Shown piece by piece: positions 17,284 to 26,447 of a stretch of DNA of 64,000 nucleotides (the stretch's first letter is position 1; each line of letters starts with the position of its first letter). The DNA is from Puniceicoccaceae bacterium (lineage in GTDB: Bacteria; Verrucomicrobiota; Verrucomicrobiia; Opitutales; JAFGAQ01): positions 1-64,000 of the forward strand of contig JANQOQ010000010.1 of assembly GCA_028285755.1 (NCBI GenBank). The letters run 5' to 3'. Both the position numbers and the translations under genes were made by a program. The notes under the pieces are model-generated. The model ran no database searches. It was not told the DNA's origin and was given only the letters and a program-made list of their open reading frames with translations.

Positions 17284-17681
17284 AATACGTAGAGATTATT
17301 CTTCGTGTGCTTTTAGGCGCACTCTTCGTGCTGGCAGCCTGCTTTAAATTATTGGATCTGGGAAATTTCTATAAATCCATCACTTACTATCAATTACTCC
17401 CCCTGGCTCTGGTGTTGCCCATGACTTACTTCTTGCCGGTCTGGGAACTCACTTCCGGTTTACTGCTTATGCTGGGCAAGCTGACCCGGGGCGCGCTATT
17501 GAGTATCAGCATTATGCTCCTGGTATTTATTGGTGCACTGGTAGCTGCTTGGGTGCGTGGCCTCGATATTAGCTGCGGGTGCTTTGGCTCTATCGATGCG
17601 GGAGCAACCGTCATTGATGCAATCATTCGGGATATTGTAATGCTTGCAGTTGCTATTTTTCTTTTTACAAGAAAGTTGTAA
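17280..17681 (+). CDS. MauE/DoxX-family membrane protein
   Basis: 133 residues with four hydrophobic segments (about 5-22, 38-57, 72-92, 112-130), as in MauE/DoxX proteins. The LDISCGCFGSID block (C99, C101) after the third segment matches the MauE CGCFG signature. MauE helps disulfide formation of methylamine dehydrogenase in methylotrophs; here the role must be general electron or thiol transfer across the membrane. The 4-base overlap with the rhodanese gene marks one operon. Confidence 0.85.
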   Translation: MKYVEIILRVLLGALFVLAACFKLLDLGNFYKSITYYQLLPLALVLPMTYFLPVWELTSGLLLMLGKLTRGALLSISIMLLVFIGALVAAWVRGLDISCGCFGSIDAGATVIDAIIRDIVMLAVAIFLFTRKL

Positions 17682-17745
17682 CAGGTTTGAGATTAGCCAT
17701 TGCGGTTGCTTACAACCAACATCGTTAATTTGATTTACTTAAAAT

Positions 17746-18762
17746 ATGTCCAGCCAACCTGTTAGTCGTGAAAAATTTGATGAAGCGACGTATATTCTGA
17801 ATAATCCGGATATTCCTGCAGCGGTCGCCTCAGGTGCATTTACGGATGCTTACGATCACTATGTTAAGCATGGTTTTGAGGAAGAGTGCCTTGCCAAAAG
17901 ACCCTTTACTCCGCCGTTGGGTTGGGAGCCCGAGCCCCAACTTACCCATACGCCTGATTTCGAGGAGCTCAGCGAGCGTTTTCCGGATGATGAAGTTCCC
18001 TTTCTGGATAAAAGTGAAATCGACGAAAGCCAACTCACCCCCGAGCAAAAATTCTGGCGTGATAATGGATACCTGATCGTGGAAAATGCGATACCCGAGG
18101 ATGTTATGGATCGCTATATTGCGCTGAAGCAGCAACATCCCGTTGAGCATGTGTTTCCGGGCACTACCGATTATATGCGGATTAAGGAAGTGCGTGATTT
18201 ATGTTTGCATGAGAACCTGAGTAAGGCAATGGAGTCCCTGATCGGTTCCAGGATGGCGCTTCATTTTGTATTGAGCCCGTGGCTCAGCACGGAGCGGAAT
18301 TGGCATCAGGATGATTACCTGAATCCTCCGTTTATAAAGAGCTGGTACCTTGCCGTATGGATCGCTCTTGGAGATATTGAGCCTGATTGTGGACCATTTG
18401 AGTATATTCCCGGCTCTCATAAATGGCCGGTGCTGCGCAATGAAAAGGTAAAGCGCTTCCTCTCGGAAGAAGAACGTCAAAACCCCGGATGGCCTAAAAT
18501 CGCTGAGCGGGTTACCGATCCTGCGGTGTTTAAGTATATTGAGCAACAGGACCAACCCTCAGAGACTTTCCTTGGCAAAAAGGGTGATCTGCTAATATGG
18601 CATGGCAGCCTGATGCACCGGGGAACCGTAGCACAAACCCCTGGTAAGTTGCGACCCACCATCATTGCCCACTATACCGCAGAAGCCAAGAAAGACATTA
18701 TCTACGAAACTGCTTACACTGAGGGCGGTTGGCCCTATTTTCTGCACAAAAAAGAACTCTAG
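17746..18762 (+). CDS. phytanoyl-CoA dioxygenase (PhyH) family protein
   Basis: 338 residues, no signal peptide. The Fe(II)/2-oxoglutarate facial triad is visible: H187-x-D189 (NWHQDDYLNPP), H291 (LMHRGT) and R303 as the likely 2-oxoglutarate ligand. IPGSHKWP is the usual PhyH turn. Residues 7-45 (YILNNPDIPAAVASG, YDHYVKHGFEE) form a short repeat of a kind I know from the ends of glycosyltransferases, suggesting a tie to cell-surface glycan. The substrate is unknown; PhyH enzymes hydroxylate lipids, secondary metabolites or sugars. It is 64 bases downstream of the MauE gene and may be a separate unit. Confidence 0.85.
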   Translation: MSSQPVSREKFDEATYILNNPDIPAAVASGAFTDAYDHYVKHGFEEECLAKRPFTPPLGWEPEPQLTHTPDFEELSERFPDDEVPFLDKSEIDESQLTPEQKFWRDNGYLIVENAIPEDVMDRYIALKQQHPVEHVFPGTTDYMRIKEVRDLCLHENLSKAMESLIGSRMALHFVLSPWLSTERNWHQDDYLNPPFIKSWYLAVWIALGDIEPDCGPFEYIPGSHKWPVLRNEKVKRFLSEEERQNPGWPKIAERVTDPAVFKYIEQQDQPSETFLGKKGDLLIWHGSLMHRGTVAQTPGKLRPTIIAHYTAEAKKDIIYETAYTEGGWPYFLHKKEL

Positions 18763-19124
18763 GCAAACGCATTCAGCATTGGCCCAGTCACTCTTAATGG
18801 TGTCCTGTGGTGACTATTCCTTAGTGGAATTTACGAATTACTCTTTAGCAGAGAAATCGTTTTCACGAAATATTTGATCGAGCACACGTTTACCCCAATT
18901 GGACTCCATTAAATTATTTGAAAACACGATTAAGCTAACTTCTGCAATCCGATGAAGGCAGCTTGACAGTGTTCTCAAAACTGGATTTGGAGAACTCATA
19001 CTATTAGTATAGATTTTTTTGACCTCATGGCAATACATTTATTATCGGTCTTGGATTCTCGGTCTAAAGTTTTTGGTGAATTTTTGCATTGCGGCGTCAC
19101 CTTTTCTTGCATTGCGTGAGCGAT
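18763..19124. other. intergenic gap before proS
   Basis: About 360 bases without a supported gene. A weak compound stem (GTTCTC 18971-18976 with GAGAAC 18990-18995, then ATACTATTAGTAT at 18998-19010) precedes AGATTTTTTT and could end the upstream transcript. A 66-codon minus-strand reading frame (18838-19038) exists but has no Shine-Dalgarno or recognisable domain, so it is not called. The proS promoter should lie in the last 100 bases. Confidence 0.4.
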
Positions 19125-20624
19125 ATGGCAGCGAATGCAAAGACCGCGATTCAACCCACTCGTGAGGCAGATTTTCCGCAATGGTATCAGCAAGTCATCA
19201 AAGCGGCTGACCTGGCAGAGAACTCACCCGTACGGGGGTGCATGGTGATCAAACCCTGGGGATATACGCTCTGGGAAAATATGCAGCGCATCCTGGATGC
19301 GGAATTTAAACGCACTGGGCATGAAAATGCGTACTTTCCGCTCTTTATTCCCAAAAGCTACATCGAAAAGGAAGCAAAGCATGTAGAGGGATTTGCCAAA
19401 GAATGTGCGGTGGTTACCCACTCGCGCCTTGTATCCGATGGAGAGGGAGGGTTGAAACCAGGCAGTGAGCTTGAAGAGCCACTCATAGTAAGACCGACCT
19501 CGGAAACGATTATTGGCGAGGTCTATTCCAATTGGGTGCAGTCATACCGGGACTTGCCCATCCTGATTAACCAGTGGGCCAACGTAGTGCGCTGGGAGAT
19601 GCGCACACGTATGTTTCTGCGCACGGCGGAGTTCCTCTGGCAGGAAGGCCATACCGTACATGGCACCGCTCAGGAAGCGATCGAGGAGACCTTGCAAATG
19701 ATACGTGTCTATGCTGACTTTGCCGAGAATACCATGGCAATGCCTGTGCATGTGGGGGAAAAGACTGAGGGCGAACGTTTCCCGGGGGCTGTCAATACCT
19801 ACAGTATTGAAGCCATGATGCAGGATGGTAAGGCGCTTCAGGCGGGTACCTCTCACTTTCTGGGGCAAAATTTTGCAAAATCATCCGGCATTCAATTCAC
19901 CAGTCAGGAGGGCGTGGAAGAGTTTGCATGGACCACCTCCTGGGGAGTCAGCACACGATTGGTAGGCGGGTTGATCATGACACACTCAGACGATGATGGT
20001 CTCGTGCTACCCCCCAAGCTTGCACCCAAGCAAATCGTCATCATCCCGGTAATCCCCAATGAGGATAACCGCAGCTCCGTGTTGGAATACTGTGAGCAGC
20101 TCAAGCGGGAGCTCGAGGAGCATCGCTACCAGGACGCTCCACTAAAAGTGCAACTGGATAGCCGGGATATGCGTGGGGGCGAAAAGGCCTGGCATTGGGT
20201 CAAAAAGGGCGTGCCTGTGCGACTGGAGGTAGGCCCACGTGATGTGGCTGCCGGTAAAGTAGTGCTCTATCGGCGGGATAAAGGTCCGAAGGATAAACAA
20301 TTTCTCGAGCGTGCGGAAATGTTGGGTACGATTGTGGAAACCCTGAGTTCCATCCAGAATGCACTTTTTGAGAAGGCATCGAGCTATCGTACAGATCAAA
20401 CCCGGGAAATCTCGGATGTTGGAGAATTTGAGAGCTTTTTCAAAGGGGAGGGTGCAGGTTTTGCAGTTGCCTATTGGGCAGGCGATTCTACCTTGGAAGA
20501 TGAGTTGTCCAAATCTCATAAAACGACGGTGCGCTGTTTACTGATGGACGATTTTGAGGAGGGCCAATGCGTATTTACCGGCAAGAAAACTCGCAAAAAA
20601 GCGATCCTGGCAAAAGCGTATTGA
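19125..20624 (+). CDS. proS: proline--tRNA ligase (archaeal/eukaryotic-like type)
   Basis: 499 residues from the ATG at 19125, which gives the standard N-terminus before TREADFPQWYQQVI; the ATG at 19089 would add 12 unrelated residues. Class II motifs are clear: GYTLWENMQRILDAEFK, FIPKSYIEKEAKHVEGF (motif 1 region), RPTSETIIGEVY and RTAEFLWQEGHT (motif 2), and STRLVGGLIMTHSDDDGLVLPPKLAP (motif 3). The anticodon-binding domain follows. It lacks the editing insertion of the E. coli type. It charges tRNA-Pro in the cytoplasm. The methyltransferase gene starts 17 bases later. Confidence 0.95.
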   Translation: MAANAKTAIQPTREADFPQWYQQVIKAADLAENSPVRGCMVIKPWGYTLWENMQRILDAEFKRTGHENAYFPLFIPKSYIEKEAKHVEGFAKECAVVTHSRLVSDGEGGLKPGSELEEPLIVRPTSETIIGEVYSNWVQSYRDLPILINQWANVVRWEMRTRMFLRTAEFLWQEGHTVHGTAQEAIEETLQMIRVYADFAENTMAMPVHVGEKTEGERFPGAVNTYSIEAMMQDGKALQAGTSHFLGQNFAKSSGIQFTSQEGVEEFAWTTSWGVSTRLVGGLIMTHSDDDGLVLPPKLAPKQIVIIPVIPNEDNRSSVLEYCEQLKRELEEHRYQDAPLKVQLDSRDMRGGEKAWHWVKKGVPVRLEVGPRDVAAGKVVLYRRDKGPKDKQFLERAEMLGTIVETLSSIQNALFEKASSYRTDQTREISDVGEFESFFKGEGAGFAVAYWAGDSTLEDELSKSHKTTVRCLLMDDFEEGQCVFTGKKTRKKAILAKAY

Positions 20625-20641
20625 GCTTCCAATGAAATAGT

Positions 20642-21487
20642 ATGAACCCCGCTTTTGAGGCGTATTATTCGGCAATATGGGGGGATCGTTTTGATGGGCT
20701 GGTAACGGCGCTCCTTAAGGAAAAAAGGCAGGTAGCCCTATCCGTAAAGAATAGTCAAAGCAAACCGTTGCCGGATAAACTGCTCATAAGCGAGTTGCCG
20801 AATGTTTATGGGTATGAAGACGCCCGGAGCCTGGATTATCCTTTTTTCTACTATTTGGACTTGGCTTCCCTGTATGCAGCTGCACAGATCAATAGGAAAG
20901 GTCAAAAACACATCTGGGATATGTGTGCAGCACCGGGCGGTAAGTCGCTATACATGTATAATGGTTTATCTGATGAATCCAAATTGTTGCTTACAGATCT
21001 CTCGCGGGATCGCTATTTCCGGCTTAAGCGTAATTTTGAGCAATGTACGCTGGGTGAATATCAGCAAAATACCGATATCGTAATGACCGATGCGCTTCAG
21101 TGGGGGTACAAACATCCGGAGCTATATGATCAGGTATTGCTCGATGCTCCCTGCTCAAGCGAGCAACACGTGCTTGAAAATGAAGGTGCCATGAACGCTT
21201 GGAAACCAAGTCGGCCCAAATCCCTGGCGAAGCGTCAATACGGTTTGTTATGTTCAGGCATGCTCGCATTGAAATCGGGAGGGTGTCTGGTCTATTCAAC
21301 CTGTTCAATAAATCCGGCAGAAAACGATGGGGTGATTGAAAGGTTTCTGCAAAAAAAGGGAGAGATCGCCGATTGGGCCCGCTGCGATATTCCCATTGGC
21401 GAGTCCACTGAATTCGGGCAATGGATATTGCCTGATCACTCCGAAGGGTGTGGCCCTATCTATATAAGCAAATTGGTTAAGCGGTAA
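20642..21487 (+). CDS. RsmB/NOP2-family RNA (cytosine-5) methyltransferase
   Basis: 281 residues. The SAM motif I is DMCAAPGGKSLYM (94-106); motif IV is LLDAPCSSEQHVLE with C171; motif VI is YSTCSINPAENDG with the catalytic C221. Both cysteines of m5C RNA methyltransferases are present. It is shorter than RsmB (about 430) because the N-terminal NusB-like and PUA parts are missing, so the target (rRNA or tRNA) cannot be named. It follows proS closely and probably shares its transcript. Its stop codon directly abuts the stop codon of the convergent small gene. Confidence 0.9.
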   Translation: MNPAFEAYYSAIWGDRFDGLVTALLKEKRQVALSVKNSQSKPLPDKLLISELPNVYGYEDARSLDYPFFYYLDLASLYAAAQINRKGQKHIWDMCAAPGGKSLYMYNGLSDESKLLLTDLSRDRYFRLKRNFEQCTLGEYQQNTDIVMTDALQWGYKHPELYDQVLLDAPCSSEQHVLENEGAMNAWKPSRPKSLAKRQYGLLCSGMLALKSGGCLVYSTCSINPAENDGVIERFLQKKGEIADWARCDIPIGESTEFGQWILPDHSEGCGPIYISKLVKR

Positions 21488-21826
21488 TCAGTTGACCTTT
21501 CTCAACTCCGCTTCGTCATTAAACTGAGTTTCAGATTTTTCTATTTTGCGAATCAGAGAGCGACTTAGGCGCGAGTCTACATTTTGGAATTCGTTGAGCT
21601 TCTGTTTGATCTCATACGAGCTTAAATTCCCCATCTTGTATTCAAGGTAGAGATGGAAGATTTTGGCCCTGGGAGAAAAGAAGAGTGTTTTGGAAAACCA
21701 AAATACGCGATGCGCGATATGGTATTTTGCATTATTCAGGTTCTGAAGCCCGATATGAAATAGTACACGACCCGTAAGTAGCCACACCAAAGGGATCAGT
21801 ATAATCAGTGACCAGATTAAGTTCAT
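21488..21826 (-). CDS. small single-pass membrane protein
   Basis: 112 residues, not a family I recognise. A transmembrane helix at about 3-20 (LIWSLIILIPLVWLL) is followed by a basic, helical cytoplasmic-type tail rich in K, R, N and aromatic residues (AKYHIAHRVFWFSKTLFF), then a charged segment that may form a coiled coil (IKQKLNEFQNVDSRLSRSL). It is convergent with the methyltransferase with no space between stops. Its start codon lies next to an inverted repeat. Confidence 0.65.
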   Translation of the reverse strand: MNLIWSLIILIPLVWLLTGRVLFHIGLQNLNNAKYHIAHRVFWFSKTLFFSPRAKIFHLYLEYKMGNLSSYEIKQKLNEFQNVDSRLSRSLIRKIEKSETQFNDEAELRKVN

Positions 21827-21939
21827 CGTTGGAAATTTCTAGATTGGCGGATTTGTAAATTATCTGCTAAAAATTCCAACGAGTAAACAATTCTGCCTTT
21901 TGTGATGAATTTGTAACAATTATATGACGACAATTGTTA
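21827..21939 (-). promoter_or_regulatory. leader with two inverted repeats before the small membrane protein
   Basis: CGTTGGAA (21827-21834) and TTCCAACG (21874-21881) are perfect arms; in the minus-strand transcript the second arm touches the AUG at 21826. Further upstream TAACAATT (21914-21921) and AATTGTTA (21932-21939) are perfect arms around 10 bases, operator-like. No Shine-Dalgarno was seen. Confidence 0.4.
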
Positions 21940-22020
21940 TGCTAGCTAATAAATACGTAGATATTTTCACTGAATTGCATCTAACAGTTAGCTGCCGGGC
22001 TTTGGGGTGACTGCCTGTTT

Positions 22021-23265
22021 TTAAAACTTAAATTGGTATTTATTCAATCGGGCGGCAATTTCATCCGTTACACGGCGTTCATTTTCTTCGCCATGTGCTT
22101 CGAAAGTTACCGAAAAACGAACGAATGCACCATGGTCATCCCAGGGAACTGTACTGATTAATTCATTTCTGATCAACCATTGGCTGAATGCTTCACCGGA
22201 ATCAAATACCTCGGTTTGGCCTTCAAATTCTACAGAACCCGGGCTTTTCACATAGAGAAAGAAACTCCCTTTGGGCTTAATCGCACTAAATCCTGCAGAT
22301 TCCAGGGCCTTGATGAGCAAGTCCATACGGCGCGAATATTTGCCGGCGATTCTCTCGGTGATCCATGGATTCTCCAACGCCACTTCTGCAGCTGTTTGAA
22401 TTGCAAGAAACTGACCGGAATCCGAATTATCCTTAACGGCAGCATACGCTTTTACGATACCGGGACAGCCCACGACAAAGCCGATTCGCCATCCGGTCAT
22501 ATTAAATGCCTTGGAGAGTGAATGCAGCTCGACTGCCACATCCTTGGCACCTTCGACGGATAATATAGACAAAGGCTCCCCTTCAAATATGAGCGATGAG
22601 TAAGCTGCGTCCTGTAAAATGATCAGCTCATGCTTCTTTGCAAATGCGACTGCTTTTTCATAAAATTCACGAGTCGCAGATGCACCCGTTGGATTATTCG
22701 GATAGTTGAGCACCATCACCTTTGCCTTTTTAAGCACTTTCTTGGGAATACTGTCCAAATCAGGCAAAAACTGGTTTTCGGCGAGCAACGGCATATTGTA
22801 AACCTTGCCTTCCAGGTATTGGCTGTGTGTGCCAAAAACCGGATAACCGGGAGTTGTCATTAAAACGTAGTCCCCGGGATTTATAAAGCACAGTGGTATA
22901 AGCGAGAGTGCAGTTTTGGAGCCAATGGAATGGATGATATCCGTAGTTGGATTGATGCCGGTGACACCAAACACATTTTCCATATACTTCGCAGCAACTT
23001 CCTTAAAGGAGTCTGAGCCATTGTCCGCATAGCCGCGATTTTCCGGCTTCGTGGCTGCATCCTGCAGAGCTTGTACGACTTCCGGAAACGCCATTTCGTC
23101 GGGTTCGCCCACGCCCATGTCAATGAGCGCGACATCCGGTTTTTCGGCTGCGGCTGCTCGTTTAGCGCGCTTGATTTTCTCAAACTTATAGATTTGCGTA
23201 TCTTTGCCGAAACCGGATCCCCCAATCCGCTCGGCATACATATCTTGAATATATGATGCGGTCAT
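22021..23265 (-). CDS. dapL: LL-diaminopimelate aminotransferase
   Basis: 414 residues, the usual DapL length. It is a class I/II PLP aminotransferase: IDMGVGEPDEMAFP near the start, NYPNNPTGA (189-195), DAAYSSLIFEG with the PLP-ring Asp, and LHSLSKAFNMTGWRIGF with K252 as the Schiff-base lysine. DapL converts tetrahydrodipicolinate directly to LL-diaminopimelate with glutamate as donor, a lysine and peptidoglycan route known in Verrucomicrobia, Chlamydiae and plants. The start is fixed by an AAGGAGGG ribosome binding site just before ATG 23265. It is a single-gene unit by spacing. Confidence 0.9.
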   Translation of the reverse strand: MTASYIQDMYAERIGGSGFGKDTQIYKFEKIKRAKRAAAAEKPDVALIDMGVGEPDEMAFPEVVQALQDAATKPENRGYADNGSDSFKEVAAKYMENVFGVTGINPTTDIIHSIGSKTALSLIPLCFINPGDYVLMTTPGYPVFGTHSQYLEGKVYNMPLLAENQFLPDLDSIPKKVLKKAKVMVLNYPNNPTGASATREFYEKAVAFAKKHELIILQDAAYSSLIFEGEPLSILSVEGAKDVAVELHSLSKAFNMTGWRIGFVVGCPGIVKAYAAVKDNSDSGQFLAIQTAAEVALENPWITERIAGKYSRRMDLLIKALESAGFSAIKPKGSFFLYVKSPGSVEFEGQTEVFDSGEAFSQWLIRNELISTVPWDDHGAFVRFSVTFEAHGEENERRVTDEIAARLNKYQFKF

Positions 23266-23417
23266 TACCCTCCTTTATCGTTAATTTGTAGTTGCCGACA
23301 CTTATCAAAGTACGATGGCCGACTTGATTTCAAGTGCCGTTTTTAAAAAATAATTGAAATCCGACGATTATAAGAGAGGAGGGAAATCAATGACCTTATT
23401 AGTAGCGCTAATCAATT

Positions 23418-24959
23418 TCATTCGTATTGGGCCACCCAATTGAGTAATTGGGATTTTAAATCGGCGACGATGTCAGGATGTTCTTTTGCGAGATTTCGAG
23501 TTTCACTTCGATCCTTTTGCATATCAAAAAGTTCCCATTCGGTACTGTCGAGCGTCACGAGCTTCCAATGATCGTCTCGAATGGCCATACCCTTTTGCCA
23601 ATTCCAAAACAGAGGCTCTTGACGGTCCAAGGGCTTCCCTTTTAGCGCATCGACCAGGCTGATCCCGCGCATGGGTGCGATGTCCTCACCATTGTGTGTT
23701 TTGGGGTATTTGGCTCCTGTAAGCTCTATTAAGGTAGGCATTATATCAATAAAATGCATGGCGTCATGGTTTATTTGGCCGGGATGGATCTTTCCGGGCC
23801 AATATGCAATGAAAGGAGTGTTAATCCCGCCTTGATGGCTATTGTTTTTATGGTGGCGCATGGGGGTGTTGCTGACATTCGCCCAATGGATGCGTTGGGA
23901 TTCCCAGCGTGCGAGACCGCCGATTTCGGCAGTTGGATCATTGGTTGCCAGTGACCGGGAGCCCACGACCTCAGCAGATGCACCATTATCCGACATAAAC
24001 AGGATCAGCGTATTCTCATGGCGCCCCGTCTCTTTGAGCTTGTCTAGGAGACGGCCGATGTTGCGATCCAGATGGTCGATCATGGCCGCATAGACCTGCA
24101 TGCGCCGGATCTCCGTACTACGTTCTTCGGGCGAGAGTGCATCCCAATTCTGATACACGGGCTCACTTAGAGGGAAGCTCTCATCGATCAGGCCGATTGC
24201 TTTCTGCTTTTCGTAGCGCTGTTTGCGAATCGTCTCGTAGCCCACATCGTACACGCCTTCATACTTGGCAATGTCTTCAGGCCAGGCCATGAGGGGATCA
24301 TGAGGTGCCGTGTATGCCATGTAAAGGAGGATGGGGGCATCGTCATCTTTATAGTCCTCGAGCCATTGCAGTGCATAATCGGTAAACGTGTCGGTTGTAT
24401 GAAACTTACGATCTTCAGGAGTGTAGGGCTCGATAATCTCATCGTCAAAAATCCAGGGCCTGAGCGTGTGTTTGCGTGCGGGCGCGGGTTCACCTTCTCT
24501 TTGTCGGCCCGGATTAAAGTGGTTGCTGGCCCCATGGCGCAAGCCCGAGTAATGGGTAAAACCCCGATCATAAGGATTATCTACCCCGTGGTGCTTGCCG
24601 GACCAGAGAGTGATGTAACCTGCTGACTGTAAAACCTCGCCAAAAGTGACAGCATTCCTGAGTGGATACCGATAGGTAGTATGATAGCCACTGTCCTGTG
24701 CATAGACTCCGGTAATTAATGCAGCTCGGGATGGAAAGCATTTGGCGGTATTATGCATCTGTGTAAACCGCATTCCTTCGGTCGCCAGGCGGTCCAGCAC
24801 CGGGGTGGAAATTTCGCTACCATAGCTCCCCAGGTCAGACCAACCCATATCATCAACCAGGATGATTAGAAAATTGGGTCTCTCCTTGGGTTTGGCAATT
24901 GCTTGGATAATCGAGCAAAAGGGGATTAGGGAAATAAGTAATAATTTAGCTAACATCAT
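23418..24959 (-). CDS. secreted S1-family sulfatase
   Basis: 513 residues with a signal peptide (about 3-21, cut near AIA/KP). The sulfatase signature C-x-P-S-R is at C74 (KCFPSRAALITG); this Cys would become formylglycine. D36-D37 (LVDDMGWSDLG) and FMSDNGASAE provide calcium ligands. WSGKHHGVDNPYDRGFTHY and HHKNNSHQGGINTPFIAYWPG are typical of arylsulfatases acting on sulfated polysaccharides. It is divergent from two tandem sulfatases with 80 bases between. No maturation enzyme is encoded in the window. Exact substrate unknown. Confidence 0.9.
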   Translation of the reverse strand: MMLAKLLLISLIPFCSIIQAIAKPKERPNFLIILVDDMGWSDLGSYGSEISTPVLDRLATEGMRFTQMHNTAKCFPSRAALITGVYAQDSGYHTTYRYPLRNAVTFGEVLQSAGYITLWSGKHHGVDNPYDRGFTHYSGLRHGASNHFNPGRQREGEPAPARKHTLRPWIFDDEIIEPYTPEDRKFHTTDTFTDYALQWLEDYKDDDAPILLYMAYTAPHDPLMAWPEDIAKYEGVYDVGYETIRKQRYEKQKAIGLIDESFPLSEPVYQNWDALSPEERSTEIRRMQVYAAMIDHLDRNIGRLLDKLKETGRHENTLILFMSDNGASAEVVGSRSLATNDPTAEIGGLARWESQRIHWANVSNTPMRHHKNNSHQGGINTPFIAYWPGKIHPGQINHDAMHFIDIMPTLIELTGAKYPKTHNGEDIAPMRGISLVDALKGKPLDRQEPLFWNWQKGMAIRDDHWKLVTLDSTEWELFDMQKDRSETRNLAKEHPDIVADLKSQLLNWVAQYE

Positions 24960-25039
24960 ATCAATCAGGATACCGTCTAACTATTTGAAAGGATTTACCA
25001 ATTGCAAATAATTGAATTATTAATCTCCTTTAATTCATT

Positions 25040-26425
25040 ATGATCCAATTGAATCGATTTACCCTTATTTCTCTAATTTTTACTTTTGGCTTCACATGCC
25101 TATTGAAGGTTTCAGCTTCAGATTCGAAGCCGAATATTGTCATCATTTTTTTGGATGATGCGGGTTACTCGGATTTTCAGCCTTTTGATGGAGCGGAGCT
25201 GGAGACCCCGCATGTTGCTCAATTGGCTGCAGAGGGTAAGGTATTTGAACGTTTTTATGTGCCGCAGGCGGTGTGTTCCGCTTCACGTGCTGCCTTGATG
25301 ACCGGTTCCTATCCGGGTCGAACCAAGGTATTTGGGGCGCACCCCCCATTAGCGCGGGGGTTAGAGCCCGAATTTCCTGTGATGAGTGAGGTTTTTAAGG
25401 CCGCAGGCTACAATACTGCTTTTTTCGGAAAGTGGCATCTTGGCGATCAGGAGGGTACCCGACCGCATGATCGCGGATTTGATGAAAGCGCAGGCCTTAT
25501 GTTCAGCAATGATATGTGGAAGCACCATCCACAGAATCCTGACTATTGGGGTCAGTTTGTCATCAAATATTGGCAAAACGGTGAGGTGATTATCGAGGAT
25601 GTAGGTAACGAAGAGCAGAAGCTACTGACGAAGTGGTATACTGAGAAGGCTGTGGACTTCATCAATCGCCAGAAGGCGAATGAACCATTCCTGCTTTACG
25701 TTCCCCATACCCAGCCGCATGTGCCATTATTTGTTAGCGAAGAATTTGAGGGGAAATCCGGCCTGGGGCTCTACGCGGATGTAATACTGGAGCTGGACTG
25801 GTCGGTCGGGCAGATTCACCAGGCGATCAAGGATAATGGCTTTGAGGACAATACATTGATCCTCTTCAGTTCAGATAACGGACCGTGGATACATTATGGC
25901 AATCATGCAGGAGTGACGCCATTTCGTGAAGCTAAGGCCACTTCGTTTGACGGGGGGACACGCTCACCGTGTATCATTAAATATCCGCCTCTGTTTGCGG
26001 GAGGTGAGACCTCCTCTGCGGCCTTTGTAAGCATTGATGTGTTACCCACACTTGCGAATCTGGCGGGCGTTCCAATGCCCGAAAATGAAATCGATGGTAA
26101 CGATGTGATCGACCTATTAAAGGGCGCCGAAGGTGCTACCACCGGGCATGATTATTATGCGTTTTCTACCAGTACTCGTTTTGAAGCCGTGATGAGCGGT
26201 GATGGAAAATGGAAGCTTCACTTGCCCCATAATTACCGCAGGGTGATAACTCCGGGTTTGGACGGAATGCCCGGTAAAGGCTCGCAGGATTTTATTGAAC
26301 TCTCGCTCTATAACCTGGAGCAGGATCCTTATGAAACAATCAACATGATTGAAGATTATCCCGAAGTGGCGATAGAGCTCATGACCCACGCGATCGCTCA
26401 TCTCAAGACTTTTTATGTAGAGTAA
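25040..26425 (+). CDS. secreted S1-family sulfatase
   Basis: 461 residues. Signal peptide about 8-26 (cut near VSA/SD). The signature is C-S-A-S-R at C79 (VCSASRAALMTG). Metal ligands D39-D40 (FLDDAGYSDF) and FSSDNGPWIHYG are present, and FFGKWHLGDQ is the second sulfatase signature. The C-terminal sub-domain ends in DPYETINMIEDYPEVA. It is likely exported to the periplasm and removes sulfate esters from oligosaccharides. The next sulfatase begins 22 bases later, so they form an operon. Confidence 0.9.
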   Translation: MIQLNRFTLISLIFTFGFTCLLKVSASDSKPNIVIIFLDDAGYSDFQPFDGAELETPHVAQLAAEGKVFERFYVPQAVCSASRAALMTGSYPGRTKVFGAHPPLARGLEPEFPVMSEVFKAAGYNTAFFGKWHLGDQEGTRPHDRGFDESAGLMFSNDMWKHHPQNPDYWGQFVIKYWQNGEVIIEDVGNEEQKLLTKWYTEKAVDFINRQKANEPFLLYVPHTQPHVPLFVSEEFEGKSGLGLYADVILELDWSVGQIHQAIKDNGFEDNTLILFSSDNGPWIHYGNHAGVTPFREAKATSFDGGTRSPCIIKYPPLFAGGETSSAAFVSIDVLPTLANLAGVPMPENEIDGNDVIDLLKGAEGATTGHDYYAFSTSTRFEAVMSGDGKWKLHLPHNYRRVITPGLDGMPGKGSQDFIELSLYNLEQDPYETINMIEDYPEVAIELMTHAIAHLKTFYVE

Positions 26426-26447
26426 TCGGGCTGGTCTTGACTCATAC

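Noticed and set aside
18838-19038. 66-codon minus-strand frame in the proS upstream gap
   Set aside because: No ribosome binding site, signal or recognisable motif; left as unannotated space.
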